Below, piece by piece: positions 1 to 39,830 of a stretch of 64,000 nt of DNA. Below the pieces are notes generated by a model, which had not been told where the DNA came from, did not search any database, and was given only the letters and a program-made list of their open reading frames with translations. The DNA comes from Henricia sp. BOLD:AAB3569. Taxonomy: Eukaryota; Echinodermata; Asteroidea; Spinulosida; Echinasteridae. The position numbers were made by a program, and so were the translations under genes. Each line of letters begins with the position of its first letter. Positions within the stretch are counted from its first letter, which is position 1. The stretch lies in the NCBI GenBank assembly GCA_037783545.1, contig JBBELK010000024.1:558001-622000 (forward strand), given 5' to 3'.

Positions 1-985
1 GAAAAATACTTTCCGCCCATGCTAATTCTGTGGAAGGAATTTGACGTGAAACAACGCACCGAAAACTACAGAATTAGCTTGGACATATTACTATTATTAT
101 ACGGAAAAGTGTTTTCATAATTAAGTGATTTTCAGTGCATCGTTCGACTCAAAATTCCTTCCACATCGCTTTGTCTCAAAGCGACGCACATCACAATTAC
201 GAGTGTGAATTCACCATTGCAACAAACGCACAAATTGTTCGAAGTGACGACACAATGAGCATCATCACATAACGCATGTAATTCATGCACTGGCCACGTC
301 CCAGCTATGGTGGACATACAGGGAAGGTTTCCATGGTAATGGAAAGGTGAATTTAATGCAAATATGCCTAATCCATTCCCATCAAAGTTAAAGCAGTAGA
401 TTTTACCAGTTAACAATTACATCAAATTTCCTCTGAATTATAAATTCCTTCTAATCTAAATCTCAGCTTTTCTGTGTGTAGAGAAGAAAGTAATCCTTTG
501 GCCAATCTTTATTTCCAAATTGCCTACTTGCCACGAAAGTCTTCAAAAAACAACAGACCTTACTATTTAAAAACATGCTGAGTTGACTGGTTACCGAGAT
601 TGTAATTTGCTACATCTCAAGTTTCCCTAAATAACATTGTTTCCCACGCTGCAAACAAAACAAACCCTTATACAGTTCCCTTGCATTATTTTGGAAATGT
701 TCCTTTGTCAAGTTGACATGTTTGGCATTTCTCACAAACCATTGTTTAAGACATTTGCGACAGCAATCAGAAGACCATATTGTCACCAGCTGAAAATTGG
801 CAACTGATCTCGAGCTGACATAAAAGGAAAGATTGTGTTTAGTTTATGTGCTAAGATGTGACATTTGGGAGGTGCGGGCCGTGGGTTTTGATGATGGACA
901 AACATACCAATCCGACAGTAAAAGGTTAACAGCCAATGACGCATGCTATGATGTGTGTGTGTTAGTTTTCACATTTCTGATATTT
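1..985. other. RAR intronic or 3'-ward sequence, no gene seen
   Basis: No RAR ligand-binding helix motifs are readable on the minus strand, and no other coding pattern is visible. The short open frames here have compositions typical of AT-rich noncoding DNA. I see no repeat family shared with the rest of the window. Confidence 0.4.
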
Positions 986-1550
986 TCACACTGTCAAATT
1001 AGTAGCCGCACGTTCCGACCTAGCAGGGTCTTCTTCAAAGGCAGAATGACTAGGACATACAGAAAACAGCAAATTGAGCAAGTTCGGGTGCTAACCAGTA
1101 GTAAATTTGCAAATCTAGTCAAACATGGCCAAAATCGTCGGCACTGCCCCGCCATTAACGGTTTACAAAAAATAATTACAAGCAATTGTTGGCAACCTTT
1201 TTCCCCATGTTTGCCCTCGTATGTTTTACTAAAGACATTTCAACTCCTTCACCAAAGAATATAATTGCTTATCAATTCATCTTTAATTCTGATATAAATT
1301 AACACTTTATTTAGCGAAGCTTTTTTTGTTCAATCACGTTTACAATTCCACCATCTTGAAAAGTGACGTGATTACAACTGACTAGAGATGAACCTACCCC
1401 CGGGGCTTGGTTCCTCTAGTCATGACTTGCTAGTTAACTACCGGTATAGTCACCTGCCCGAACTTGCTCGATGCTGTTTTCTGTTTGTCCTAGTCATTTT
1501 GCCTTTGAAGAAGGGGTCGGAACGTGAGGCTACTAATTTAACAGTGTGAT
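986..1550. mobile_element. Fold-back element with about 125 bp inverted arms
   Basis: The left arm (986-1116) and right arm (1428-1550) are imperfect inverted copies: both carry CTTTGAAGAAG followed by GTCGGAACGTG, CCTAGTCATT, and AGCAAGTTCGGG in mirrored order. The ends read TCACACTGT and ACAGTGTGA. The spacer of about 310 bp is unique. No coding potential is visible. It is best read as a non-autonomous fold-back element or two head-to-head copies of a short repeat. Confidence 0.55.
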
Positions 1551-1600
1551 TTTACTACAGGTCCTGTTGGTTGGTAAACAGTTTGCAACAGTTTTGTGTA

Positions 1601-1693
1601 TTAAAAGGCACAGGCTCGTCAGCAATACGCGTGCACCAATTTCGTGCTACAAATTTGGCGCGCACACATTGCTGACAAACCTGTGCCTTTAAT
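1601..1693. mobile_element. MITE family A, short copy
   Basis: Bounded by TTAAAAGGCACAGGCTCGTC and its near inverse CCTGTGCCTTTAA. Matches the full copy at 5018-5158 but lacks the central hairpin. Other copies are at 15619-15715 and 55528-55635. Confidence 0.7.
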
Positions 1694-2422
1694 TATTCTA
1701 ATATTTTCAGCACAATAATGTCACATGTATGTTACATTACCAAAGACGAAATCTACATTTTGTTTGATAGCACTTGATCGACACAACCCTATTCACTTAC
1801 ATGCACAATGTATGCTAATTATTTGCCTTGAACAGTCTGGGCAATAGCACGTGCGCTACACACTACTCAGCTGTGGCTTTTGCAGTTTGAAACGTTGATT
1901 GCACCGGAATTGAGATGCACTGTAAACTGTTTTATAAGTACTGTAATAAAATGCCTAATCTGTATACACCATTTCCATTTCTAGTAAAAATCGCAAACTT
2001 CATCACTATGAAACCAACCTACATTTACACATTTATGCAGAGTTCATTACGGAACAAAGATCATATTTCACAACCATGAAGCATACTGGATTGGTTGCCA
2101 AATATACCACCCACGCCTGTACATTTGCGTACATCAATGTTAAGGCGGGTCGCGATATCTGAAAGGCATATTAAAACCACAGCAAACATGGAATGTAATA
2201 TATATGGACTACTATGGGCTATGAACCTAAACTGCAACTAGTGTACGCCTACACACTGAATGGGGCTGGCAAACCACTGATTGTTTTTCTGTACATGTAT
2301 GTGGCTACAACAGTACACAGTACACAAACACAAAAAGCAAACAAGTAACTTTATGATGGTCCACATGAAAGGTGTTGACGAGATCAATGTAGCCATACTC
2401 AAAAACACAAACACACTAACTA
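1694..2422. other. Intronic sequence, nothing recognised
   Basis: AT-rich sequence with scattered TACATGTA words. No splice-flanked conserved frame is visible and there is no repeat shared with other parts of the window. Confidence 0.4.
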
Positions 2423-2776
2423 AAGCCTAGCGTACATCGACCTTGCAACTGGAAGCAACTCAACTGATCAGTTGCTGTCGATGAGCACCTCATGTATTCA
2501 GACGCACACGTTCAACCGACACCAGCCAGTTGCAAGTACGCGTACATCGACAAAACTGACCACAACTGGATATAACTAGTTGCCAGAAAGTAGAACATGA
2601 GCAACTCACGGCAACTGGAATTTTTCCAGTTGCCAGTAGCTGTAAGTGTGCGTACCGGTACATCAAACTTGCAACTTGCATCAGTTGCTCCCAGTTGCCG
2701 CGAGTTGCTTCCAGTTACCGGAATCATCAGTTGCCACAAGTTGCTTCCAATTGCAAGGTCGATGTACGCTAGGCTT
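2423..2776. mobile_element. 354 bp inverted-repeat element rich in CAGTTGC
   Basis: Terminal inverted repeats of about 38 bp (2423-2460 and 2739-2776) with roughly one mismatch, starting AAGCCTAGCGTACATCGACC. The interior is packed with CAGTTGC / GCAACTG words on both strands. It ends 56 bases from the hinge exon of RAR and lies inside the adjoining intron. Non-autonomous MITE by structure; the family is not recognised. Confidence 0.75.
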
Positions 2777-2832
2777 AACAAACCAACAAGTAAAAAACTT
2801 GAATCCAAGTTTAAGGATGGCATTCAACATAC

Positions 2833-30977
<28,145 letters not shown>

Positions 30978-31277
30978 TTGATCAGTGTATCAATGGTAAC
31001 TTGCTAAGAAGAGGAAGACAATTCAAGGTAATACCAAGTTTGGCCTTGCTGAGATGAAGGAGAGTTTAAACAGGAGAAACCGACTGCAGTCGCTGTTGGG
31101 TTGCTCCAAAACTTCTCCAGTTTTTGGGTTACAACAAATGGAAGATCGGATTGTGTTGAATGTAGAAACGACAGGCTCTTTGTAGGATTAGGCCGATGGT
31201 GAATCAGTAAAATACACACAATCACAAAAACACACACACGACGAGAAATTATTTCCAAAGTGAGTCCGCAGAACCAT
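30978..31277 (-). promoter_or_regulatory. RAR: Probable 5' leader of the RAR transcript
   Basis: On the minus strand, the 297 bases immediately before the proposed RAR start contain no ATG, although this sequence would be expected to contain several by chance. The first one upstream, at 31277-31275, opens a separate 29-codon frame that ends at a TAA at 31190-31188. If transcription starts to the right of 31277, that would be a short upstream ORF. I see no TATA box in the next 100 bases, so the transcription start is not fixed. Confidence 0.4.
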
Positions 31278-31354
31278 GCAGGTCACAATTCACAGTTTGA
31301 ATGAGACTGGCTGGCTGTATGTTGTGTGGCAATGAGCGTTTCTGTACACAGATG

Positions 31355-31368
31355 ATGTCATAGGGTCA
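31355..31368. promoter_or_regulatory. Candidate DR2 retinoic acid response element
   Basis: ATGTCA, two bases (TA), GGGTCA: a direct repeat of RGKTCA-like half-sites spaced by two, with one mismatch in the first half-site. DR2 and DR5 are the known spacings for RAR:RXR. It lies about 380 bp upstream of the RAR start codon. A further single half-site AGGTCA is at 31280-31285. Autoregulation of RAR genes through such sites is known in vertebrates; here it is inference from sequence alone. Confidence 0.3.
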
Positions 31369-32239
31369 GGCACCGAGTCCACATAGACACATTTACCAAC
31401 GTATTTGATCCACACGGCAGTTTACAATGAAAAAAAAAAAACTCCCTCCAACACTGCCACAGAGAACACACTCCAGTACATGAACTTAGTGCGTGGGATT
31501 TAGTAGGAAATCACACTGACAAATCTGTCCCTTCCCACTCTACAAACCAAACCAAACCAAACATGGGGAATGCAACGGACAACGTGTGTACAGAGTGTTG
31601 AGGGCACAGACTGTACTTCACTGCACATGTGCTTCTAGTTCTAGGTCACAACCGTTACTACCGATGACTAGGCTATGTACTGTACAGGTACATGTACATG
31701 TAGTGTGGCGCTATTCCAGTATTACGGCTCAGTATTTTTATTATGGCACAATGTACATTTTATCAATGTAGATAGCAATGACCCATGAACTGACTGGCCA
31801 GACTACTCTCATATGCTCAGTCAATGACCTTCATTCAATTGGCCTACACAATAAATATTCACACAGCTGGGTCTGTTGGCATTTCAAGGCCGTTTAAGTC
31901 CAAGGCCCCTTAGGCCTGTAGGAAGTTGTTGTTTAGAGGCAAAGGGGGAAGAGACTGCAGCACCTGCATTCTGGGTAACAAGATGCTTGTTATTGAGTGG
32001 ACACAAAGGGAAAATCAGCTTGGGAGAAATTGAGGTCACTACCCCTACAGTGGGATCGTTTACAAGTTCAGAACAACACAAATCACTAGTACATGTAGCC
32101 CATTATAATGTTTAGTCCATTATGAAGAAAAATGGACAAATAAACCCGTCTTAATTATTTCATTTCTACCAAAGGGGACTTTAGACGACACCATGCATTT
32201 CCTTATGATACATGTAGGTAAGAAAAGAATTAGACCACG
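31369..32239. other. Region upstream of the RAR leader, nothing firm
   Basis: Probable 5'-flanking DNA of RAR or an intron if further 5' exons exist. Contains a GTACATGTACATGTAG patch at about 31687 and no identifiable TATA box or exon. Confidence 0.35.
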
Positions 32240-32517
32240 TCCACACAACTTTACTGATTACATTTATATAGCACATATTTCATATGAATATGTTCACTGC
32301 ACATTATTACATGTACATGTAGTTGGGTGGCGCCATTGGCAGTCAACGGCCAGAAACACTGGGGGATCTCCTTACACGAAAAGTGCTCTAGGATCTTTTA
32401 AGTGCATTACACCACATAATAGACCAACGGCTTTACATCCCTTCCGAAGGATGGAAGAGTTGCAGTTAAGCGCCTTGCTTAAGGGCACAGGTGCCAAAAC
32501 CGGGTGTCGAACCTAGA
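32240..32517. repeat. SINE-like dispersed repeat P
   Basis: Contains TTTATATAGCACATATTTC, CACTGGGGGATCTCC, GCGCCTTGCTTAAGGGCACA and a final CGGGTGTCGAACC. The order (storage-type phrase, CTTGCTCAAGG motif, B-box-like GTCGAACC) recurs at 42590-42905 and is common in short repeats of aquatic animals. Ends are approximate. Confidence 0.5.
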
Positions 32518-32815
32518 ACACCAAGTTTCCACCCAAGTGTTGCCTGTCAATGACCAAATCCACTCGTCCATGTACAGTACATGTTTTTGCATGAGCCAAC
32601 TTTCCCATCAGGTACCGTACTTTCCAGTTCAGTGATATAATAGTTTTACCACCCAGGAAAACTAACCTGGGTCCTATTACATAAAGCCCACTTAGAAACA
32701 TTCCCAAATAAACATTCTTAACTCATGTTTTTAAAGATAGGAGAAATTAGATTTTATTGTTCCTAAATCCACTTAAGAATGTTTTTAACTTTTATGAAAA
32801 AGGACCCAGGTCTAT

Positions 32816-33121
32816 TTAAAGGAAGGGACAACACTTGCAAAGGGTTGCCTAAATCTGTACACTTCATGTAAAGTTGCCATCTTTTGCAGTTTGGCGCTCG
32901 GACTTGAGAGGGCGTGAGTCAGGACACAACAGATTTTTACATACTTCAAGGCGTATGGGAGTCGGGAAACAAGGCACCAATCTTGACGTCAACCATGCAA
33001 TCATTGCATGGTTGACGTCATCCCTTTCAAAATTTCAAATATGGTACAGCACATAGTTACTATGCATTACTTTTGATTAAATTCGTCGATAACTTCAAAC
33101 AAGTGTTGTCCCTTCTTTTAA
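32816..33121. mobile_element. MITE family I, complete copy
   Basis: TTAAAGGAAGGGACAACACTTG at the left and CAAGTGTTGTCCCTTCTTTTAA at the right are inverted. The centre holds a perfect 37 bp palindrome (32983-33019) with TGACGTCA at both ends and ATTGCATGGTT arms. Diverged copy at 23727-24056. Confidence 0.75.
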
Positions 33122-33189
33122 CAGTACATGGTTTGTTTTGGCAGTTTACTTACAACCTTCAATAACTGAAACATGTCACCTACCTGAAT

Positions 33190-33922
33190 AAAGGCCTTTT
33201 TCCCACTAGAACGTCAAACCCCGGGGCCGCCCCGGGGTAACGCGCAATTCTTCAACGCCGAGTTCAACCCCGAGTCTTTTCACACTTGTCTTTCTCAAAC
33301 CACACGGAATTTCTCGTCATTCTGTCCAGTTTTAGTTGCTTTTGTATTTCGTCGTCCTCCTAAATGGCAATTTATATCCGAATTTCCTCATCCCCCAGGT
33401 TTGCATTTCAGCGGACTTCTTTTTCTGCGACAGCTACATGTATGCAATTTTTCGTGAAATCGGCTGCTGATGTACATGTATAAGCTGATAAAAGTGATAT
33501 TAATTCTGGGCAATGGAACTCCAAAGACATGAAATATCAGAATCGCAAGTGTTGAAAACGTCTTGCCAGCATATGTACTGTAGCATGTATGTAATTAAAA
33601 ATATGTCGTTCATGTTGCGCTTTTGTTATAATGGTCTTTACGCAAATCGAACTTAGCGCGATTTCAAGTGACCTTCGCCATTGCTCGCCCCGGGGCGAAC
33701 TCACCCCCGCGCCGTTTCACACTACCGTTTTCGCCCCGGGGAATGTGTCTCGCCCCAGGGCCAAAATTTTCAACCCTGGTCGAACTCGCCCCGGAGAAAG
33801 AGCAATCTCGGGGTGGCTTGGGGGTGGCGCGGGGGTGAGAAAGTGGGAAACGAAGCTTATTTTCACCCCCGCGTCGCCCCGGGGCCACTTTCGAGATTTG
33901 GACTAGTGGGAAAAGGCCTTAA
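33190..33922. mobile_element. MITE family D-related, 733 bp, GC-rich
   Basis: TAAAGGCCTTTTTCCCACTAG at the left and CTAGTGGGAAAAGGCCTTAA at the right. The flanks of the interior carry GCCCCGGGG and GGGGTGGCGCGGGGGTG words. Shares CGTTTCACACTACCGTTTTC with 28314-29029 at the same relative place. Confidence 0.75.
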
Positions 33923-36231
33923 GTGGGATACTTTACCCAATAGTATGATAGTTAAAGTGTGGACAGGTGTAAACATTAATTACAAAATTGTCACCATCAT
34001 GAAAATACACTTTATACAGACTGTTTATATACATGTATGGTACATTCAGGTCTACTGGTGCCAAAACATGTTAAACGAAACATCAATCATCAAATATTAG
34101 CCCATGAGTGTCCTTCAGATGTACATGTAATTCCAAGAAATGTAAGCACACAATTCTGTTAAAAGCAAATGTACACTGTATATTGTAAACAGGACACAAC
34201 GCTTTGTTCAAACACTGAACTGCACAAAACAAATAAAATGGCATTTACTTTTTAGTTATTAACTGAATGTTTTGACACAGCTGAGTATACATAATTTCCC
34301 CTCGTCAAGTCTTTTAATTTAAATCACGAGTATTTCCATGATAAAGACTGTCTCAATTTATTTCAATTTTGTATCTTTCAATTGTTTCCAACTCCCCTCT
34401 CACACTCTCGCCCCTCTCACACTCTCGCCCCCCACGTCCCTCCTCTCTGCCACGTCCCTCCTCTACCCCACCCCTCTCCCCCACCCACACCCATTCTCAC
34501 TTCTACTCCTTTAGGTGACAAAATCCCCACACGGGGGTTAGAGGAATAGGACATGCCTGTTTTGATTTTTACATGTGACAAAATCCCCTCCGTGGGACAT
34601 TAAAAACGTGACCATCCCCACCTATGGGGTGAAATAGCATCTGGTAGGGAAAGTCACATTTAGAGTCTGAAAGTTACTCAAAATAATGCAACTCAAAACT
34701 CGCCCTCAAAAAGTTTGTTCCCAAAAATAAGCTCTCAAAAACATGCTCACAAATACTAGCATCAAATCATATTGCTTTTATCAGTTTAATTTCCAAGGTA
34801 TTACTGCATTTATGTGGCTGAAATTTCTACAAGGTAGTTTTCTCAACATACATGTAGGCTTTCAATTACCAGTGGAAATCACGGTAATCACAGTGGAAAT
34901 CACAGTTTACAAATCATGTATACTACCTTTTTTAAAATATCCACACAAAGATCAAATTTGTACAGTGACTAAATATACTTACCAATTATGATAACTTTGC
35001 CAGATCAGAAGACAGGAATATCTGTAAAAACCTGCAAAAAAGCCAAAAAAATAATAATAATTTGCACATTCATTAGAGACTAAATCTGTAAATGTACATG
35101 TACATTGCACATTACTCCATATTTGACTTCGTCTTTGCTGGAATATGTGCCTTACATACATGTACCTGTATATTAACAAGAAAAGACAAACATTTATGCT
35201 CAATAAACTCAAATGATTTTCAAAGTGTAGTCTACATGAACATGTAATGTACCGTATCATCAGTAATATTTTCAGGAATGGTACGGTTTTTAACAGCAAC
35301 TAATACCTGCAACTAAGTACTGCATGATCATCAACACCCTGCATGTAGGCCTATACTGTATAATGTAGACCATGCGCAGAGCATGATTCAACACTCCTGC
35401 CCATGGCATCATCCCGTTACGTAACAGGGCCTTGGCCAGTGAATTTACATTGAATACAAAACGGACTCTCCCTAGTGGGCAGTAAGGTCATTTTAGCTTT
35501 ACAAGATCACTGGACAAGGGTTTGTCATGTAATGCTTGTATCATGCAGAGAAACCAGCAAATTGTACAAAAGCAGGAGCCCAGGAAACAATTCATTTTTA
35601 TGTTTAAGTCATTAAAATAGTAATATGGGAGCACAGTGTCCATGGATGCAAAATAAACAATGAGCACATTAGTATCACAGAGTATGTTGAACTTGATACA
35701 TGTATAACTGGGATTGGCAGTGAAAATGGATATAAACACATTTGCATATAACTGGTACTACACTCAAACTGTATAGAGGATTTGGCATGCTAACACCTAC
35801 TGGTACATGTACATGTAGTTTGTGGTCTCATTTCTTATGCAACCACCGGGGCCTTTCACACTGAACAAATTTTGGAGTTGATGCAGGATTGGAACTGTAC
35901 AAATGTTTAGGCCTAACCCAGTATAAAAGGTTTGCCCCAGGTAAAAAAAGAAGGAAAAAAAGATACCTTGATTATTTTGAAGTGGCCTGACTACAGTGTT
36001 CATACAAGTGTTATCTGGAATTTGAGAAACAGTGGCTTGGTTCAGTGGGATTTCGTATTTTCCCAGAAGTGATTCATGTAAGATCAAACCATGTTTACAG
36101 AGAATTAGAAATTTACATTAGCATCAAAACTGAAAACCTGTAATTACACAGGTTAACAACTTTCAAATTATGTTTCAATGACTGTGCAAAATTGACGAAA
36201 CATTGTCAGTTACGGTACTCCCTGTAAAAAA
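33923..36231. other. No gene; C-rich microsatellite patch
   Basis: 34394-34500 is a C/T-rich patch with a duplicated CCCCTCTCACACTCTCG and a duplicated CCACGTCCCTCCTCT. It is followed by GTGACAAAATCCCC twice (34515, 34575). The rest is AT-rich unique sequence. Confidence 0.45.
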
Positions 36232-36691
36232 AGACCGTGTTCACACTAGTGGTCCCGAGCTCGGTATCAAGATTAATACCCTGATAAGAATGCGTCAGTG
36301 TTAATTGCAATGATCCCGAGTGCCGCGTTTACATTCTGTAGTTGATCTCGAGCGTGGTGCCAGAAGTTGCAGTCAAAGGTCATGCTATGTGGGAATGTGT
36401 GCATGGGTTGTGCATACATGTACAGTGTACAAGGCCACTTGAATTTCGTGGACTTTTCCCCCACTACGGCTGTGGAGCGGATGCGGCAGGATGCGGTGAA
36501 GAATAATTGCTTATCTAACTGCAAACTGATCCTGAGCTCCGGATCGAACCCTCCGCCAACGCAAGACCAAAATCTCGGGGTCTGATCCGGGGTCAATTTG
36601 GTCCCGAGAGCATTTACACTCAGTTTGTGATCTGGGGCTGATTCCGAGTTCGGAGTTCAACCCCGAGGTCGGGATCAAGCGTAAACAAGGT
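36232..36691. mobile_element. MITE family E, first copy
   Basis: GACCGTGTTCACACTAGTGG, TCCCGAGCTCGGTATCAAG, CCTGATAAGAATGCGTCAGTG, GCTGTGGAGCGGATGCGGCA and a right end GGGATCAAGCGTAAACAAGG match 44854-45338 in order. Non-coding. Confidence 0.75.
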
Positions 36692-37689
36692 AAAAGTCCT
36701 CAAGTAAACTTAATAGGGCTTTAATAATACCAACACAATTATTTTATTTCAGGCTTGGTTTTCAAGGAAATGCCTCAGCCAGGAAATTTAATCTTCATTT
36801 TCTTAGGAACTAAAGTTCCTTCATCCTCCGTCAGCAAAATGCCTCTTGGGGAAATCTGCCACATCCCCATCCTGTTGCGCCAAAACACAACTCAAATGTC
36901 ATGTTTTAGTGACATTCAGATAAATCTCTTCAGCAAGCAATCCCAAATCGGCTCAATTTCCTTCGTCCATTGTACGCATTTACAATCACCACGCATTCCT
37001 CGAGGCTTTTCTTGAGCGTGACCTACGTGTGCTTATCATCAATGCCATTGTCCCATATCTAAAAATAAAGACGCAGTGGTATTTTGGTAACACCTCTGTA
37101 CGGAAACGCTGAACGGACAACTGCTTTGTCAGCATTGCAACTTGGTGGTACATGTATATTTTTGTTTCCTAAAATCCACAAGATTTATTTTTAAACTGAC
37201 CTCCTTGAGAAAGAAAAATAAATGCTTTAATGCAGACTAACAGAAGTAAACTGGTTAATGTAATTCAGCAAACATGGAAGTTGCTTTTCAATTAATTTTG
37301 AATTCGTGGGCCTATTGCTCATTCCGACCCCTTCTAGATCTTTCTGTTAAAAATCAAAGTTCACAACAAACAACAATGTAAACCTGACAATAAGCAATAA
37401 CCACAGGCCTTTCTAAGAAATGAGTTTCTTTTTTCTTTATATTTCCTGAACGGTATTTTTAAAAAGTCTGTTTTTGAAAGAAAAAGAAAAAAAAGGCTTA
37501 ATCACTCTGCCATTTCAAAATATTGAAATGATTATCATAAAAATCTCTCATCAACATCAATCATGGTAACAATTTAAGAACTGCTTTTACTTTCATATTA
37601 CAGACAGTGTAATTTCTCTGGGGGAAAATTAGCTGGGGAAAATGTACCCAATAATTTTCTTTGATTATCCGCACTGGATTTTAAAATTG
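36692..37689. other. No gene recognised
   Basis: Unique sequence between repeat elements. No frame with convincing coding composition or splice sites. Confidence 0.4.
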
Positions 37690-37885
37690 TTAAAGAACAC
37701 CCTTTCACGGCTTGAAATTCGTCACCGACAGGGCACTGCCATTTCTGTTTTTGGAGTCGTCTTTTGGAGTTTAAAAAGGGCACTTCCATTGGAAAATGAA
37801 AAAGTATATGGGAGGATTGCAAAAGGGCACCAAGGCCAAGAGCAGGGGCAACAGAGGCAATGGCCTCCGTGGCCTCCGTTAAATT
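37690..37885 (-). pseudogene. Dispersed repeat T, coding-like on the minus strand
   Basis: The minus-strand frame reads LTEATEAIAS, LGALLQSSHILFHFP and KRRLQKQKWQCP. The copy at 55867-56025 on the plus strand is roughly 90 percent identical and reads VEATEPIAS, LGALLQSSHRLFHFP and KRRFQKQKWQCP. Weaker relatives (GGCCTCGGTGCCC / GGTGCCC words) occur near 47030, 48240, 49203 and 54270. Likely a fragment of a mobile element; no family recognised. Confidence 0.45.
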
Positions 37886-38044
37886 CAAGCCCTGTCCCAC
37901 TACAAAATCTCCGGGTTAACTTGGGGTTTTATGAACTGTAGTTCATAAAAGGGAAAAGAATGTTAAAGTTGGAGAACATCAATTTCAAAGAGATATAGTT
38001 TCTGCTGCATTCTCATTTTCAGTTTAAAAAATTACAGAGCAACA

Positions 38045-38648
38045 TACACTCGACCAAAAAAGTTCTGTCACCAGTAAGACATTTATAGATATTTATTATT
38101 AAATTGTATTTAATGTAGGAAAATAATATATCAAATTTTAGCTGAACATATCCCTCAAAGGAATAGAGCTCAAGAGAGATCATGATGGCAAGCTTCACTG
38201 AACAGGAATGCAACAAAGGAGTGTGGGGTCCGAATGAAAAACGCCAAAGAACAATGCAACTTGTGATTTGAGCAATTTGTGTGTAGACAATTAGGAAATT
38301 GTTAAGTAAGTTTAGATTTATCAATGTCTTGTCCAAAACATATATTATCAAAATGGTTAAATTGTCCAATCTGAATCGTGCTATTGCATTAGGTATGGTG
38401 GAAGCAAAATACTGAACTGTAACTCCCCTTGCTTGAGTGAAATAAAGTTGACATTGTTTTTTCATTCTGACCCCACACTCCTTTGTTGCATTCCTGTTCC
38501 GTGAAGCTTGCCATCATTGACTCCGTTGAGCTCTATTCCTTTGAGTGATATGTTCAGCTAAAATTTGATATATTATTTGTCTACATTAAATCCAATTTCA
38601 TAATCTACAAATGTCTTACTGGTGACAGAACTTTTTTGGTCGAGTGTA
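38045..38648. mobile_element. Fold-back element J with about 180 bp arms
   Basis: TACACTCGACCAAAAAAGTT and its inverse bound arms of about 180 bp (38045-38228 and 38469-38648) that differ at only a few positions, with TA at both outer ends. The spacer of about 240 bp is unique. No transposase is encoded. Confidence 0.8.
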
Positions 38649-38707
38649 CATGTACAGTACTTGCTAAATTTTACAGAGTTGAATGATCACGTTCAAGGAA
38701 AGTGACT

Positions 38708-39216
38708 TACACCGCGTTTACACTCGAACGGGCGAAGGTGGATACAGATTCGGCATTTTTATTGCAACCGCAGAGCAAACTGCAAACTCGGCAATTTGCC
38801 GCGTTTACACTACACATCGAGCCGGCTTCAACTCGCCCCCAGAAACCGCAAAAGTCACCACTAGTTGTAACTGCAGCGCATGCGTGAGCTGTTAGGTGTT
38901 ATGCACTAGTTCCAGATTGGTCAATTAAATCTGCTACACTGCGGGTACCGCCCCAAGGACACTCAAATTGCCGAATCTGTATTCGGGTAGCGTTTACACT
39001 ACAAGCGACCTTGACGATTGCGGGGTTCAACCCCGCAATTGCAGGGTTCAACCCTACCCCAAAGGTGACTTGAAAAGGCGGATCAGACCCGGGTCTGATC
39101 CGCCTTTTTCAATTCGCCTTTTGCGTTTACACTTAGTGATTTCCCGACTTCAACTCCCCTTTTTGGAAATTGCAGGGTTCGATTCGCCTTTGCCGAATCG
39201 AGTGTAAACGGGGTGC
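38708..39216. mobile_element. MITE family C, full copy, 509 bp
   Basis: TACACCGCGTTTACACTCG at the left and CGAGTGTAAACGGGGTGCA at the right. Several internal GTTTACACT words, AATTGCGGGGTTCAACC palindromes and a hairpin at GATCAGACCCGGGTCTGATC. Partial copies at 10275-10612 and 12681-12848. Confidence 0.8.
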
Positions 39217-39324
39217 AAGAGAAACCTGTAAATTTTCAGACATGAATCCATTAGCAGCTGCAGACTGTACTTAATTGCTTGACCTGACCAGGTCAATCCA
39301 TATCCTTGCTGTTAATCTGGACAT

Positions 39325-39480
39325 TGTAAAGGCGCGTTCCCATTGGACTTCTTTTTACGCGCCCTCGCGGGAACTTTCCGCGACTCCCTGTAAACATTCC
39401 TTCCTGTAAATCTCCCGTGCGTTCCTACTACCATATATTTTACACGACGCGAGCGGAAAATTTAGCTATTTGGCTGGCCA
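39325..39480. mobile_element. Family U, left-end fragment
   Basis: AAAGGCGCGTTCCCATTGG followed by ACTTCTTTTTACGCGCCC and GCGGGAACTTTCCGCG words. Resembles the left end of the element at 40064-40296. Confidence 0.5.
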
Positions 39481-39599
39481 TGTGTGGTCAATTGAGGGCG
39501 TAGTTTACATAACCTTTGACCTAACAGGATGTTCGACGTGCCATGCGATACGTACACAGTGGCGCGAAATTATTAATTGTGTGCATGCTGTCTGTGTAC

Positions 39600-39830
39600 G
39601 TGCGCACGTACGTTAAAACCGGAAATTTATAAAACCCGGAGGTCGGAGGTGGTCGGAGGTACCCAAAGGTACCCGGAGGTAGATTGTTTTTGCTAACGTG
39701 TAGTTGGTGCGTTGACGGTGGCCCGGAGCTACGCAGTATTAAAATAACAAGCCGGAGGTACCGGTAGGTTGTAGCATGTACTACACGGTCACAACAAATT
39801 CTACCTCCGGGTTTCAACGACACCCGTTAA
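39600..39830. repeat. GGAGGTACC-rich patch
   Basis: CCGGAGGT, CGGAGGT and GGTACC words repeat across 39638-39765, and TACCTCCGGGTTT near 39802 is inverted relative to AAACCCGGAGGT near 39633. A 170 bp fold-back. Confidence 0.5.

Noticed and set aside
1-2832. RAR ligand-binding-domain exons
   Set aside because: No minus-strand frame shows the conserved LBD helices, so they must lie further left, outside the window.
31004-31258. 84-codon open frame upstream of the RAR start, as a possible upstream ORF
   Set aside because: Its first codon is TTG and it contains no ATG, so there is no reason to think it is translated. It does lie in the presumed leader.
38019-38465. 148-codon minus-strand frame
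   Set aside because: It lies across the left arm and spacer of the fold-back element J and has an AT-driven composition.
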